From: Pyrinomonadaceae bacterium
GTDB taxonomy: Bacteria; Acidobacteriota; Blastocatellia; Pyrinomonadales; Pyrinomonadaceae
Assembly: GCA_025054715.1 (NCBI GenBank)
Contig: JANWYH010000005.1
Span: 115,632-179,631 of the forward strand
Direction of reading: 5' to 3'
DNA length: 64,000 nt
Shown here: in pieces, positions 1 through 7,988 of the stretch
Position numbering within the stretch: the first letter of the stretch is position 1
How the letters are laid out: every line of letters begins with the position of its first letter
Notes under the pieces: generated by a model
The model's input: the letters and a program-made list of their open reading frames with translations, nothing else
What the model was told of the DNA's origin: nothing
Database searches by the model: none
Made by a program: the position numbers and the translations under genes

Positions 1-496
1 TTATCAATAAATTTTTCGACTTGATCTGACGAATACACTGAGTAGCCAGGACTTGCTCCACCTCGCTTGTTCCAATTCCAAAGGAAAGCGCCCCAAAGGC
101 TCCATGCGTGGAAGTATGAGAGTCTCCACAAACAATGATCATACCAGGCTGAACTAGACCCATCTCAGGAGCGAATACATGAACTATTCCTTGATTCTGA
201 GTACCTAGATCAAAAAACTTTACACCAAATTTATTGCAATTTTCTCTAAAAACTTGAACTTGCTTAGCCGCAAATTCATCTTCAATGAGAGTATCTTTAG
301 TTGGAACGGAATGATCCAGCGTCCCTATTGTTAAATCTGTCCGCCTTATCTTTCTACCTCTTTTCATTAAGCCATCGTACGCTTGCGGCGTTGTCACTTC
401 ATGAATAAGATGTAAGTCAACATAAAGTAGAGCAACTTTCTCCGACTCGTATGCAACAACGTGAGATTCCCAGATTTTGTCATACAATGTTTTCAT
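1..496 (-). CDS. leuC: 3-isopropylmalate dehydratase large subunit family, N-terminal part (cut by window edge)
   Basis: About 165 codons are visible on the minus strand and the gene continues past the left edge. The family is a [4Fe-4S] aconitase-type hydro-lyase that isomerises 2- to 3-isopropylmalate in leucine synthesis, working with a LeuD small subunit. Seen: an N-terminus beginning MKTLYDKIW, then [44 protein letters not shown] and [11 protein letters not shown], all close to LeuC. The ATG overlaps the stop of the upstream dehydratase gene (ATGA, 493-496), so translation is probably coupled. Given its neighbours, it may hydrate a tricarboxylic acid instead of isopropylmalate. The iron-sulfur cysteines lie outside the window. 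Confidence 0.9.
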   Translation of the reverse strand, partial: MKTLYDKIWESHVVAYESEKVALLYVDLHLIHEVTTPQAYDGLMKRGRKIRRTDLTIGTLDHSVPTKDTLIEDEFAAKQVQVFRENCNKFGVKFFDLGTQNQGIVHVFAPEMGLVQPGMIIVCGDSHTSTHGAFGALSFGIGTSEVEQVLATQCIRQIKSKNLLI

Positions 497-1884
497 GCTT
501 TCATAGCAATTTCGTCCCTTACAAGAAGCTTCATCAAATCGGAAATTTTCTCGACTGATTCAAGATTGTAAATCGTCTCAAAAATTCGCTCCTGCTGTTT
601 TTCACCCAGTGTCCAGTTGGCTAAATGTCTAAATTTTTCCTTTAGCTCTTCGACGGTCAGCTTATCTCTAGGATCACCTTTTGGAAAGCGCCGTTCTTGT
701 TGCAAAATGCGCCCGTCGAAAGTTTTTATAACAACTCTACAAGGCTGCTCCAAAGGAAATCTTGATTCAAAACTAGGCTCTAAAACAGCTTTTATCTTTT
801 GAATATTACTTAAAATTTTCTCGTCTCTGAGGGCTTCAGGACTAAATTCTTCGGTAGTCAATCTTCTACGCACAATAGCTGCTGCAATGCAATATGGCAA
901 GCTGTGATCGGCAGTTTCTCTAGAATCTATCACGTATTTTTTTTCATCAGCAAGGATTTCAGCCGCACGTTTGAGAGTATAGATCTCTACAGACTCGATT
1001 TCTTCAGGCTTTAAGTTATGCTCGAAAACCAAGTCCAGAACAGCAGAGATCGGAGCATGTGTTAGAGCTTCTGATGGAAAGGGCTTTATTGAGCATTCCG
1101 CAATTTTAAATCCTTCGCCCAGGCCTTTCGTAAGCACTTCTGGATTCCATTGCTCGCCAATGGACTCGAAAAGCCCTTCACGCCCCTCAAAAATTTCTTT
1201 CGGAGCTTTGTAACCCTTCTTAGCTAGCAAAGCTGCGAAAACACCTGCTTCTGTTGCCATCGGATCAACTGTATTTTTCATCATCGTAAGCGCACCAGCC
1301 GTGACAGCACCTAAAGTAATTGAGTGCGATCCACTGATTCCTATAGCATTAGTCATCTGCTCAGGTGTCAATCTAAGCATCTTGCCAGCAACTACAGGCG
1401 AAACAAAAGCCGTAAGAGTAGCATGGTGAATGCCCAGCTCACGAAGACCTGGAAAAGCCGCTTCCATCAAGCGCATTTCAAGCTCATACGCAAGCACTAT
1501 AGCTGTTAAAAGTTCCTTTCCGTTTCTACCCTCCCTTTCGCCAACGCAGAATGCTGCCGGTAAAAGATCGCTCGGATGACTCGGGTCTTGCTTCCAGTAA
1601 ACATCATTGTAATCAAGCGCACGAATCGCAACCGCATTGATCAAGGATGCACTCCGAACATCTGTTTTAAGGCTGGAGCCTATGACAGAACATTCTGCCG
1701 GACCACCTATTTCCCTAAAAGTTTCTTCTAAAACACGAAAATCTTCGGTCCTGGCTCCACCCAAAGCACATCCTATGCTGTCGTAAAGAAACATCTTCGC
1801 AGCACTGATAGCTTCAGCCGATAGATCTTCGAATTTTAGCTCGTATGCATACTCAGCCCAAATTTGCGAAATTGTTTTTTTCAT
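493..1884 (-). CDS. MmgE/PrpD family dehydratase (2-methylcitrate dehydratase-like)
   Basis: 463 residues, the usual size for the MmgE/PrpD family, which includes 2-methylcitrate dehydratase and cis-aconitate decarboxylase. Seen: an early [10 protein letters not shown] segment, ALDYNDVYW followed by [29 protein letters not shown], and a C-terminal lid-like half with [17 protein letters not shown]. The gene lies 4 bases after the HD-like gene and overlaps the LeuC-type gene by 4 bases, so the operon order is citrate-synthase-like, HD-like, PrpD-like, LeuC-like. Inference: it dehydrates a citrate-like product of the first enzyme. The exact substrate cannot be read from sequence, because family members differ (methylcitrate, aconitate, iminodisuccinate). 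Confidence 0.85.
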   Translation of the reverse strand: MKKTISQIWAEYAYELKFEDLSAEAISAAKMFLYDSIGCALGGARTEDFRVLEETFREIGGPAECSVIGSSLKTDVRSASLINAVAIRALDYNDVYWKQDPSHPSDLLPAAFCVGEREGRNGKELLTAIVLAYELEMRLMEAAFPGLRELGIHHATLTAFVSPVVAGKMLRLTPEQMTNAIGISGSHSITLGAVTAGALTMMKNTVDPMATEAGVFAALLAKKGYKAPKEIFEGREGLFESIGEQWNPEVLTKGLGEGFKIAECSIKPFPSEALTHAPISAVLDLVFEHNLKPEEIESVEIYTLKRAAEILADEKKYVIDSRETADHSLPYCIAAAIVRRRLTTEEFSPEALRDEKILSNIQKIKAVLEPSFESRFPLEQPCRVVIKTFDGRILQQERRFPKGDPRDKLTVEELKEKFRHLANWTLGEKQQERIFETIYNLESVEKISDLMKLLVRDEIAMKA

Positions 1885-1888
1885 AAAA

Positions 1889-2455
1889 TCAAAACGGTCT
1901 CTTCTTACTTACAAGATCAAAATCAATAAAATCAGCGTGATGAAAAATCACAGACTCATTCGAACGAGTCATGATATCACCTTCTTTAGAATGAGTGGCA
2001 ATAATGTGCTGAATCTCTAGCGGGATACCTCTTAAATGACTCATCGCAACTCCTATGAACGGATGCCTCAGATGCCTGCCACGCCCCGTTCGGATTATTT
2101 TTCCATCCTGCTCCTCGTATTCAATCAGTTTTCCAACATCGGCAAGCAAAGCCCCGGCTATTAAATAGTCTCGATTCAGCTTAATTCTATCGCCATAAGA
2201 GTCTTTCAAAACGTCAGCTACTGCTATGCACATTTTACAGACGGTCCGAACGTGCTCAATAAAAGTTATGTTGCAGTCTTCAACATGCAAAGAAAACGGC
2301 ATCTTTTTGATTTTCTCAATTGTCCAACCACCCTGACTGATAGCGTCTTGCCAAACGTTGATGGTTTTTTCCCTTAATTCTTCATCCGCTATCAAATTAA
2401 ACTCAGGTATCAACTGAATTATCTCGTTCTTCAAACCAACCGCACTGCTCATCAT
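1889..2455 (-). CDS. HD-domain-like protein with altered HD motif
   Basis: 188 residues. The central region looks like an HD-family phosphohydrolase core: EHVRTVCKMC supplies the first histidine, GALLADVGKLIEYE sits where ALLHDxGK is expected, HPFIGVAMSH and ATHSKEGD follow, and FHHADFIDFD resembles the distal aspartate region. The codon at the usual metal-binding histidine is GCC, so the motif is AD. Metal binding is therefore probably altered or lost, which makes a regulatory or binding role as plausible as catalysis. A GAGG ribosome site precedes the ATG. It sits 28 bases after the citrate-synthase-like gene and 4 bases before the PrpD-like gene, so it belongs to this operon. Its function is unknown. 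Confidence 0.7.
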   Translation of the reverse strand: MMSSAVGLKNEIIQLIPEFNLIADEELREKTINVWQDAISQGGWTIEKIKKMPFSLHVEDCNITFIEHVRTVCKMCIAVADVLKDSYGDRIKLNRDYLIAGALLADVGKLIEYEEQDGKIIRTGRGRHLRHPFIGVAMSHLRGIPLEIQHIIATHSKEGDIMTRSNESVIFHHADFIDFDLVSKKRPF

Positions 2456-2483
2456 TTTTCCTCACTTTGTCATAATCATAAGA

Positions 2484-3305
2484 CTATTTAGTTTTCAAAA
2501 TTTGACCCGAGTTTGTCAAATCCACTAGTTCGTCTAATTTCTTATCAAGCTCGCCTTCATATTCGTATTCTTCGACATTAACGGTTCGCATTGGCAAATT
2601 TCGCTCCTTTTCTTCAATAACATGAGCTATTAGTCCAACGATTCGAGAAGCCATAAATAGCCCATTTGCCGCTACAGGCGGAAACTTAAGCTCACAAAGA
2701 ATTGCAGCTATTGCTCCATCGGCATTCATCGGTAACTTCTTGTTAAATCTTTCAACAAAAACTCGTTCTATTGCTCTAGCTTGAGATACATATTTACCTG
2801 CTATTTTCAAGCTTTCAGCTATCTCGAAAAGCTTTGTAACTCGCGGATCAGATGAATGAAAACGATGCCCGAAGCCAGAAACCCTTTTGCCCTCCTTTCT
2901 GTAGGCTCTGATAATTGCCTCTGCGGCCTCATCTTCGGTCAAAGATTCAGATTGCCGTAAATCAACAGCTCGAGAGATTGCGTGCATTGCACTCTCGATA
3001 GCTCCGCCATGATACTCATTTATGGCAAGTATGCCGGCAGCTACGGCACTGCTCAATCCCGCTCCCGTATTCGCAACGGTAACTGCCGCAACTGTAGAAG
3101 GAGGACGAACACCGTGATCTACGACCGAAACCATTATCGCTTCTATCATCCGAGCTTCTTGCTCTGCTGGAAATCTTCCGGCGAGAACTAAAAATATTGC
3201 TTCTCCCCAAGAAACTCTGCCTATCAAATCCTCAATCCTGTAACCACGAATATAAATTCTTTCTGCCTCTACCCAAGAAATTGAAGTTTTTCTTTTTTCG
3301 TTCAT
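2484..3305 (-). CDS. Short citrate-synthase-like enzyme (citryl-CoA lyase / citrate synthase superfamily)
   Basis: About 273 residues, shorter than the roughly 370-430 of ordinary citrate synthases and in the range of citryl-CoA lyase-type members. All three catalytic positions appear present: His in EYHGGAIESAM, His in GFGHRFHSSDPR and Asp in MNADGAIAAIL. A C-terminal SRIVGLIAHVIEEK helix matches the family. I place the start at the ATG at 3305 (MNEKRKTSISWVEAERI), because the alternative ATG at 3329 lies inside an 11-bp tandem repeat and adds eight low-complexity residues. Neither start has a clear ribosome site. First gene of the operon. It could condense an acyl-CoA with an oxo-acid or cleave a citryl-CoA analogue. 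Confidence 0.8.
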   Translation of the reverse strand: MNEKRKTSISWVEAERIYIRGYRIEDLIGRVSWGEAIFLVLAGRFPAEQEARMIEAIMVSVVDHGVRPPSTVAAVTVANTGAGLSSAVAAGILAINEYHGGAIESAMHAISRAVDLRQSESLTEDEAAEAIIRAYRKEGKRVSGFGHRFHSSDPRVTKLFEIAESLKIAGKYVSQARAIERVFVERFNKKLPMNADGAIAAILCELKFPPVAANGLFMASRIVGLIAHVIEEKERNLPMRTVNVEEYEYEGELDKKLDELVDLTNSGQILKTK

Positions 3306-3306
3306 A

Positions 3307-3339
3307 TTTTGTTGACATTTTGTTGACATTTTGTTGACA
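3307..3339. repeat. Three perfect 11-bp tandem repeats in divergent promoter region
   Basis: The unit TTTTGTTGACA occurs three times head to tail (3307-3317, 3318-3328, 3329-3339). The 11-bp period places each copy on nearly the same helical face. Each copy contains a TTGACA. The third copy plus the following AAA gives TTTTGT-TG-ACAAAA, an inverted repeat. The array covers the -35 region of the rightward promoter and the probable 5' leader of the leftward operon. Confidence 0.85.
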
Positions 3340-3362
3340 AAAGTTTGTTATTAGATTATAAC
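3334..3362 (+). promoter_or_regulatory. Sigma-70-type promoter for the TonB receptor gene
   Basis: TTGACA (3334-3339), a 17-base spacer, then TATAAC (3357-3362). This is 11 of 12 consensus positions. The -35 hexamer is the third copy of the tandem repeat. The predicted transcript start near 3369 leaves a leader of about 107 bases before the ATG at 3476, which has an AAAGGAG ribosome site. Confidence 0.7.
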
Positions 3363-3381
3363 TTTTTGATGTAATAATCAA
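3355..3381 (-). promoter_or_regulatory. Leftward promoter of the citrate-synthase-like operon
   Basis: On the minus strand a perfect TATAAT (3360 to 3355) overlaps the rightward -10 element. The best -35 is TTGATT (3381 to 3376) with a short 15-base spacer, so this element is weaker. Because the two -10 hexamers share bases, the two promoters should compete. Confidence 0.45.
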
Positions 3382-3475
3382 TTCATTACAATCAAATTGT
3401 CGTAGATTGAAAAGAATAATTCAAAGCAATCAAGTTATTGTTATTTTCATAACACAAATTGAAAGGAGATGAAAT

Positions 3476-6388
3476 ATGTTCTGCAAGCTAAGAAAAATCT
3501 TTCCGATAGTGCTCGTTATAGTTCTCTTCGGAAAGATTTTCGGACAAAACGGAGGGACCGTAAGCGGGACGGTAACTGACAATGCTGGAGCCGTGATTGT
3601 TGGAGGTATCGTAAAAGCATTAGACCTTGCAACAAATCGCGAGATAACTGCAGTAACAGATGGCACAGGCAGGTATCAGCTTAAAGGGTTAAGGCCTGGA
3701 ACTTATAGAATATCTGCGACAGCTCAAGGTTTTGCCACTTTGTCAAGAAACGTTCTAGTAACTGAAGGATCATCGATAACTGAAGATTTCTCGTTAAGTC
3801 CAGGAGCGATACAAGATGTTGTCACAGTAACTGCCGCAAGAGGAAACATACGAGTTGCTTCAGAGGTTCCTCAGACGGTCTCAGTAACTACGGCTGAAGA
3901 CATTGAGCGTCGGGTTCCACGCTCTTCTTTTGAAGCCATAGAGAGGACTCCAAACATAATTGTCCGCGAAACCAACCCATCCAGAGAAAGACCTCGTCTT
4001 AGAGGACTAGATTCTAGTCGTGTTTTGATAGTAATTGACGGTGAGCGTCTTAATAACGTTCGCACTGACCTTCAAACAGGTCTGTCACCTTCTATCATTG
4101 ACATAACGCAACTCGAAGTAGCTGAAGTAGTTTCAGGCGCCGGTTCTTCTATTTATGGCTCAGACAGTTTAGCTGGAACAATCAACTTCGTAACTAAAAG
4201 ACCACAGCTCTCTGATAAGGGATTAATGCTTAGCCTTAGATTCGACGGTAACTACAGCACGAATGGCAAGGTTCGACGTGGAAATGGAGTAATAAACCTA
4301 TCGAATGAAAAGGTGGCTTTGCGACTTTCAGGTTCTCTATTTAGGCTCAAAAATTACACCATCGGTAATCGCGCAATTACCTTAGAAGAAGTCATAAACT
4401 TCGGGAACTTCTTCAAAAGTGTTCCGGCTGGACGTCGTCCAGATGGAACAGTCACTTTTAACGGTCCTGGCAGCTATGCCATCTTCAGCGTTCCTGCGGG
4501 TGGAGAAGTTCTATTCGGAGCCGGTCACGGATACAACGCACAAATGGACTTTTGGGTTTTCCCAAATGAGCAAAATAGTTTTCGGTTAAGATACATCAGA
4601 AGCGACCACTCAAACCTGCAAGATGCATTTTCAGGACCCCCATATGAAAGCCAGCAAAGATTTAATCCATTTCGTAACTACGACAAGATAAGCTTGAGAT
4701 ATGAGGGCGTTGATTTCTCAAGATTCTTGACAAGGGTTGCCGCTAATTTCTACCATCAGAAACTTAGCTTTCCGCAAGGTCAATACGACTATACTAATCA
4801 GGCTGTAAGTACTGCTTTCCCAAATGGAAGCTGGAGCGGAACCAATTTTACAGGCAATCCATCGGTTTTCACGCTTAGTACTTTTACGAACAACAAAAAC
4901 ACAATTACTACTTTGAATTTCGATGGTCAAGCTAACATACAGCCCTTTAGCGGTCTACTAATAACGATAGGTGCTCAGAGACTGAAAGACAGCTCAAGAG
5001 ATGAATTCCTAAATCATGGATTTTTCTTCTTTGACGTTAATCAACCAAACTATACTCCTAATCCTGTAACCTTTAGCTTCAGAGGGCAAAACTTTACAGC
5101 CGCTGGGCTTCAATCAGGAGCAAGTTCACCTAACACAAACTATGAAGACCGAGCATTCTTCTTGCAAGCTGAGCTTGATAGATTCAGATGGATCAGAATA
5201 TCGTCCGGATTTAGGATTGATAATTGGCGAACGAAAGCCATGCCTTCAGATACTTTTCCTTTAAGATTTGAATTCGGAGTCCTAAATGCTGCCTATCCGT
5301 CACTTCAAGCAAATCCTGGGCCACTAGCCTCTCAAGTAGCTGCAATTCCTCAACTTCTTAATCTCGCTGGAAGAACAGGCGAAGCAAGAACAAGCAAAAC
5401 TTCATACACAGGAAACATAGGCTTAGTTTTCAGGCTACCATTCGGAATCAATCCTTACTTCCGATATGGCAATAGCTATCGAGAACCTTCCATAACCGAA
5501 CGCTACATAATCCGAAACTTTCCAGCTTTCCCCGGACTTGTTGCAATCGTTGTCGGGAACCCAAACCTTGAACCTGAAAGAGGAAGGAATTTTGATGTTG
5601 GACTAAAGGCACGTGGCGGATTCTACAATGCTAGTTTCGGCTACTTCTATAATGACTTGAGAAACCTAATAATTTTCCAAATACCACCATTCGGCAACAT
5701 TTGTGTAGCTCCAAATCCTTCGATAGGACTGCTGCCGCTTTCGGCTATCTTTGCACCAAGCGCACCTCCTTGCGCCGTAGGACAATCTGCCATTAGCTTC
5801 AACGGTAGAATAAATCAGGCTCGCAACGTAATAAAGGGTTTTGAAGGAACCGGTGAAGTATCAATACCAATTGGAGATCTAGGCAGTATCAATCCATTTG
5901 TCAGCTTCGGAACTCTACACGGCACAAACAAATCACCAACAGAACTGGATATCTTCAGACTCCAGTATCTGCAAAACCTTCAAAACAAGCCGATAGAAAT
6001 AGGCGGTTCCGCAACTGACTTTCCGCTGGCAAATATCACGCCTTATCGAGTGATGGGAGGGGCACAATTCTTTGACAAATCCGGTTCTCTCTTTATCGAA
6101 TATGCCTTTCGCCATCAAGGAAAAGTTAGAAGAGTTCCTCCAGGGTTTTTGACCGGAACAACTCTTGTCAACTATGGAACCTATGCAAGCCTTAACTCGT
6201 TTACACGCCACGACATAAGAGGCGGCTATACGTGGCGAACCGATAAGGGTCGCATCTCGCTTAACCTCGGAATTACTAACATAGCTGACAGACTTTATTG
6301 GGAGCACTTTCAAACAGCTCCTGCTCCAGGCAGAAGCTTTGTCTTCGGCGTAACAACTGAAATCTTCAACGTCTTCAATTTGAGATAA
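3476..6388 (+). CDS. TonB-dependent receptor with carboxypeptidase-regulatory-like N-terminal domain
   Basis: 970 residues, an outer-membrane beta-barrel transporter for a large ligand. Order: signal peptide (about 1-24, ending FGKIFGQ), a carboxypeptidase-regulatory-like domain at about 28-105 (GTVSGTVTDNAGAVIVGG, then GRYQLKGLRPGTYRISATAQ), a TonB plug at about 115-245 (ERPRLRGLDSSRVLIVIDGE, GAGSSIYGSDSLAGTINFVT) and a long barrel. The last residues (EIFNVFNLR) end in Arg, not the usual terminal aromatic. It is preceded by a strong promoter and an AAAGGAG ribosome site and followed by a strong hairpin terminator, so it is probably monocistronic. The ligand is unknown. Its regulation may be linked to the divergent organic-acid operon through the shared repeat array. 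Confidence 0.93.
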   Translation: MFCKLRKIFPIVLVIVLFGKIFGQNGGTVSGTVTDNAGAVIVGGIVKALDLATNREITAVTDGTGRYQLKGLRPGTYRISATAQGFATLSRNVLVTEGSSITEDFSLSPGAIQDVVTVTAARGNIRVASEVPQTVSVTTAEDIERRVPRSSFEAIERTPNIIVRETNPSRERPRLRGLDSSRVLIVIDGERLNNVRTDLQTGLSPSIIDITQLEVAEVVSGAGSSIYGSDSLAGTINFVTKRPQLSDKGLMLSLRFDGNYSTNGKVRRGNGVINLSNEKVALRLSGSLFRLKNYTIGNRAITLEEVINFGNFFKSVPAGRRPDGTVTFNGPGSYAIFSVPAGGEVLFGAGHGYNAQMDFWVFPNEQNSFRLRYIRSDHSNLQDAFSGPPYESQQRFNPFRNYDKISLRYEGVDFSRFLTRVAANFYHQKLSFPQGQYDYTNQAVSTAFPNGSWSGTNFTGNPSVFTLSTFTNNKNTITTLNFDGQANIQPFSGLLITIGAQRLKDSSRDEFLNHGFFFFDVNQPNYTPNPVTFSFRGQNFTAAGLQSGASSPNTNYEDRAFFLQAELDRFRWIRISSGFRIDNWRTKAMPSDTFPLRFEFGVLNAAYPSLQANPGPLASQVAAIPQLLNLAGRTGEARTSKTSYTGNIGLVFRLPFGINPYFRYGNSYREPSITERYIIRNFPAFPGLVAIVVGNPNLEPERGRNFDVGLKARGGFYNASFGYFYNDLRNLIIFQIPPFGNICVAPNPSIGLLPLSAIFAPSAPPCAVGQSAISFNGRINQARNVIKGFEGTGEVSIPIGDLGSINPFVSFGTLHGTNKSPTELDIFRLQYLQNLQNKPIEIGGSATDFPLANITPYRVMGGAQFFDKSGSLFIEYAFRHQGKVRRVPPGFLTGTTLVNYGTYASLNSFTRHDIRGGYTWRTDKGRISLNLGITNIADRLYWEHFQTAPAPGRSFVFGVTTEIFNVFNLR

Positions 6389-6399
6389 CTAAAGAAGAA

Positions 6400-6427
6400 G
6401 GCTCTTCACTTTACGAAGAGCCTTTTT
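6400..6427 (+). terminator. Rho-independent terminator of the TonB receptor gene
   Basis: GGCTCTTC (6400-6407), a 7-base loop, GAAGAGCC (6415-6422), then five T. This is a perfect 8-bp stem. It ends only 7 bases before the start codon of the amine oxidase gene. Confidence 0.9.
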
Positions 6428-6434
6428 AGTTTTT

Positions 6435-7859
6435 ATGAAAAGACGAGAATTCTTAGGTCTAGCCACCGCGTTCTTTCTTCAGCCAACTTCTGCGCTTATC
6501 TCGAGAACAAAAAAAGTTGTTGTCTTAGGTGCAGGGTTATCAGGTCTCGCCTGCGCCTACGAACTAGCAACACGAGGGTTTGAGGTAAAAGTCATCGAAG
6601 CGCGTTCACGACCTGGCGGCAGAGTTTTTACCTTACGCCACCCTTTCCTTGAAAACCAATATGTCGAACTTGGAGGAGAACTCATAGGTAATGGCTACAA
6701 ACGACTATTAAATTATGCCCGAAGATTCAATGTGTCTTTTGCCGAAACGAGTTCTCAAATTCAAACAGGCGGAAGCATAGCAAAACTACAAGACGGAATA
6801 CCGACCTCAGCTATTTTGAAAGGAAAACTTTATCCCGCTGGCTCAAAATTGATCGAAAATCCTTATCGCCTTCCCTCAACAGAAGCTGCGGAGCTTCCGC
6901 CTTCCATTCTTTCTAAACACATAGCCTCAATTCTCAAACAGCAAAATGCTTATTCAGACTACGATAATCTTTCACTAGCAGACACACTAAGAAGTCGTGG
7001 CGTCTCTGAACAGATGATAAAATTAATCGACATATCTCTTAATTACAATTCGATAGAAACAGTCTCAACGGCCTGCGTCTTATGGGATACTTTGCGCAGA
7101 CTCAACGCAGGAAACATTCCAATCAAAATAATTGGTGGAAACGATACCTTGATAGACGCGTTTCACAAAAACTTACTCAAACTAGGTGTAGAATTCGCTT
7201 TTAATGCTGAAGTCAAGAAAATCTCACAAAATACAAATTACGCTTCCGTAAGCTTTCAAGATGGCAGAATAAATCAGATACAAGCTGACCGAATAATCTG
7301 CACCATTCCCTTCTCCGTTTTAAGAGAAATTGAATTTGAGCCACCTTTACCTGAAGTTAAGATAGAAGCAATCAAAAATCTTGAATACACGCAAATAACC
7401 AAAGTGTTTTTCCAAGCTGAACGGCACGAATGGGATAAAAGAAACTTAGGTTCTTCGATCTGGACAGACACACCTTGTGAAAGAATTTTTGATGCTGCTG
7501 GCAAAAATGGCGATAAATTCGGCATTTTCACTGTTTGGACCGAAGGTAGCGGAGCGTCAAGACTCGAAAAAATGAGCGACCCAGATAGAATAAAATGGAC
7601 TAAAAAAAATTTCATCATCGCACTACCATTCATGAAGAACAAAATTCATAGGGAAGCAACCAAATCTTGGACTCTTGATAAATACGCGCGTGGAGCTTAT
7701 GCTCATTTTACCGTTGGAAAATTCAATAGACTACACCCAGTTACGAAAATACCAATCGGAAGAATCCACTTCGCTGGTGAACATACTGCAGAAAGATACC
7801 CAGGGATGGAAGGTGCTCTCGAATCGGCGGAAAGAGTAATAAACGAAATTTTAGATTAA
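6435..7859 (+). CDS. Flavin-containing amine oxidase family protein
   Basis: 474 residues. FAD-dependent oxidoreductase of the monoamine oxidase superfamily. The N-terminus MKRREFLGLATAFFL looks like a twin-arginine signal, suggesting export of the folded flavoprotein. Next comes the dinucleotide-binding motif VVVLGAGLSGLACAYELA (about 28-45) with EARSRPGGRV. The C-terminus carries the FAD-contact segment IHFAGEHTAERYPGMEGALE. The substrate cannot be told from sequence. The ATG directly follows the terminator of the upstream gene and has no ribosome site, only TTTTT, so either transcripts read through the hairpin or translation starts unusually. The convergent gene downstream is separated by 129 bases with no obvious terminator. 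Confidence 0.87.
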   Translation: MKRREFLGLATAFFLQPTSALISRTKKVVVLGAGLSGLACAYELATRGFEVKVIEARSRPGGRVFTLRHPFLENQYVELGGELIGNGYKRLLNYARRFNVSFAETSSQIQTGGSIAKLQDGIPTSAILKGKLYPAGSKLIENPYRLPSTEAAELPPSILSKHIASILKQQNAYSDYDNLSLADTLRSRGVSEQMIKLIDISLNYNSIETVSTACVLWDTLRRLNAGNIPIKIIGGNDTLIDAFHKNLLKLGVEFAFNAEVKKISQNTNYASVSFQDGRINQIQADRIICTIPFSVLREIEFEPPLPEVKIEAIKNLEYTQITKVFFQAERHEWDKRNLGSSIWTDTPCERIFDAAGKNGDKFGIFTVWTEGSGASRLEKMSDPDRIKWTKKNFIIALPFMKNKIHREATKSWTLDKYARGAYAHFTVGKFNRLHPVTKIPIGRIHFAGEHTAERYPGMEGALESAERVINEILD

Positions 7860-7988
7860 TCCGCGCTTTAGAAGCAGCACGCCTCTCGATTAAGACTTCC
7901 CCACAATCAGCTATCTTAAATAGCCAAACCTTTATATTTTTATCGTCCGAACGAGCTTGAGGACTACTTGCTTGAATTTAAGTCAAAG

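Noticed and set aside
5933..6313. 126-codon minus-strand frame opposite the TonB receptor
   Set aside because: Antisense to barrel strands of a well-supported gene; no family features.
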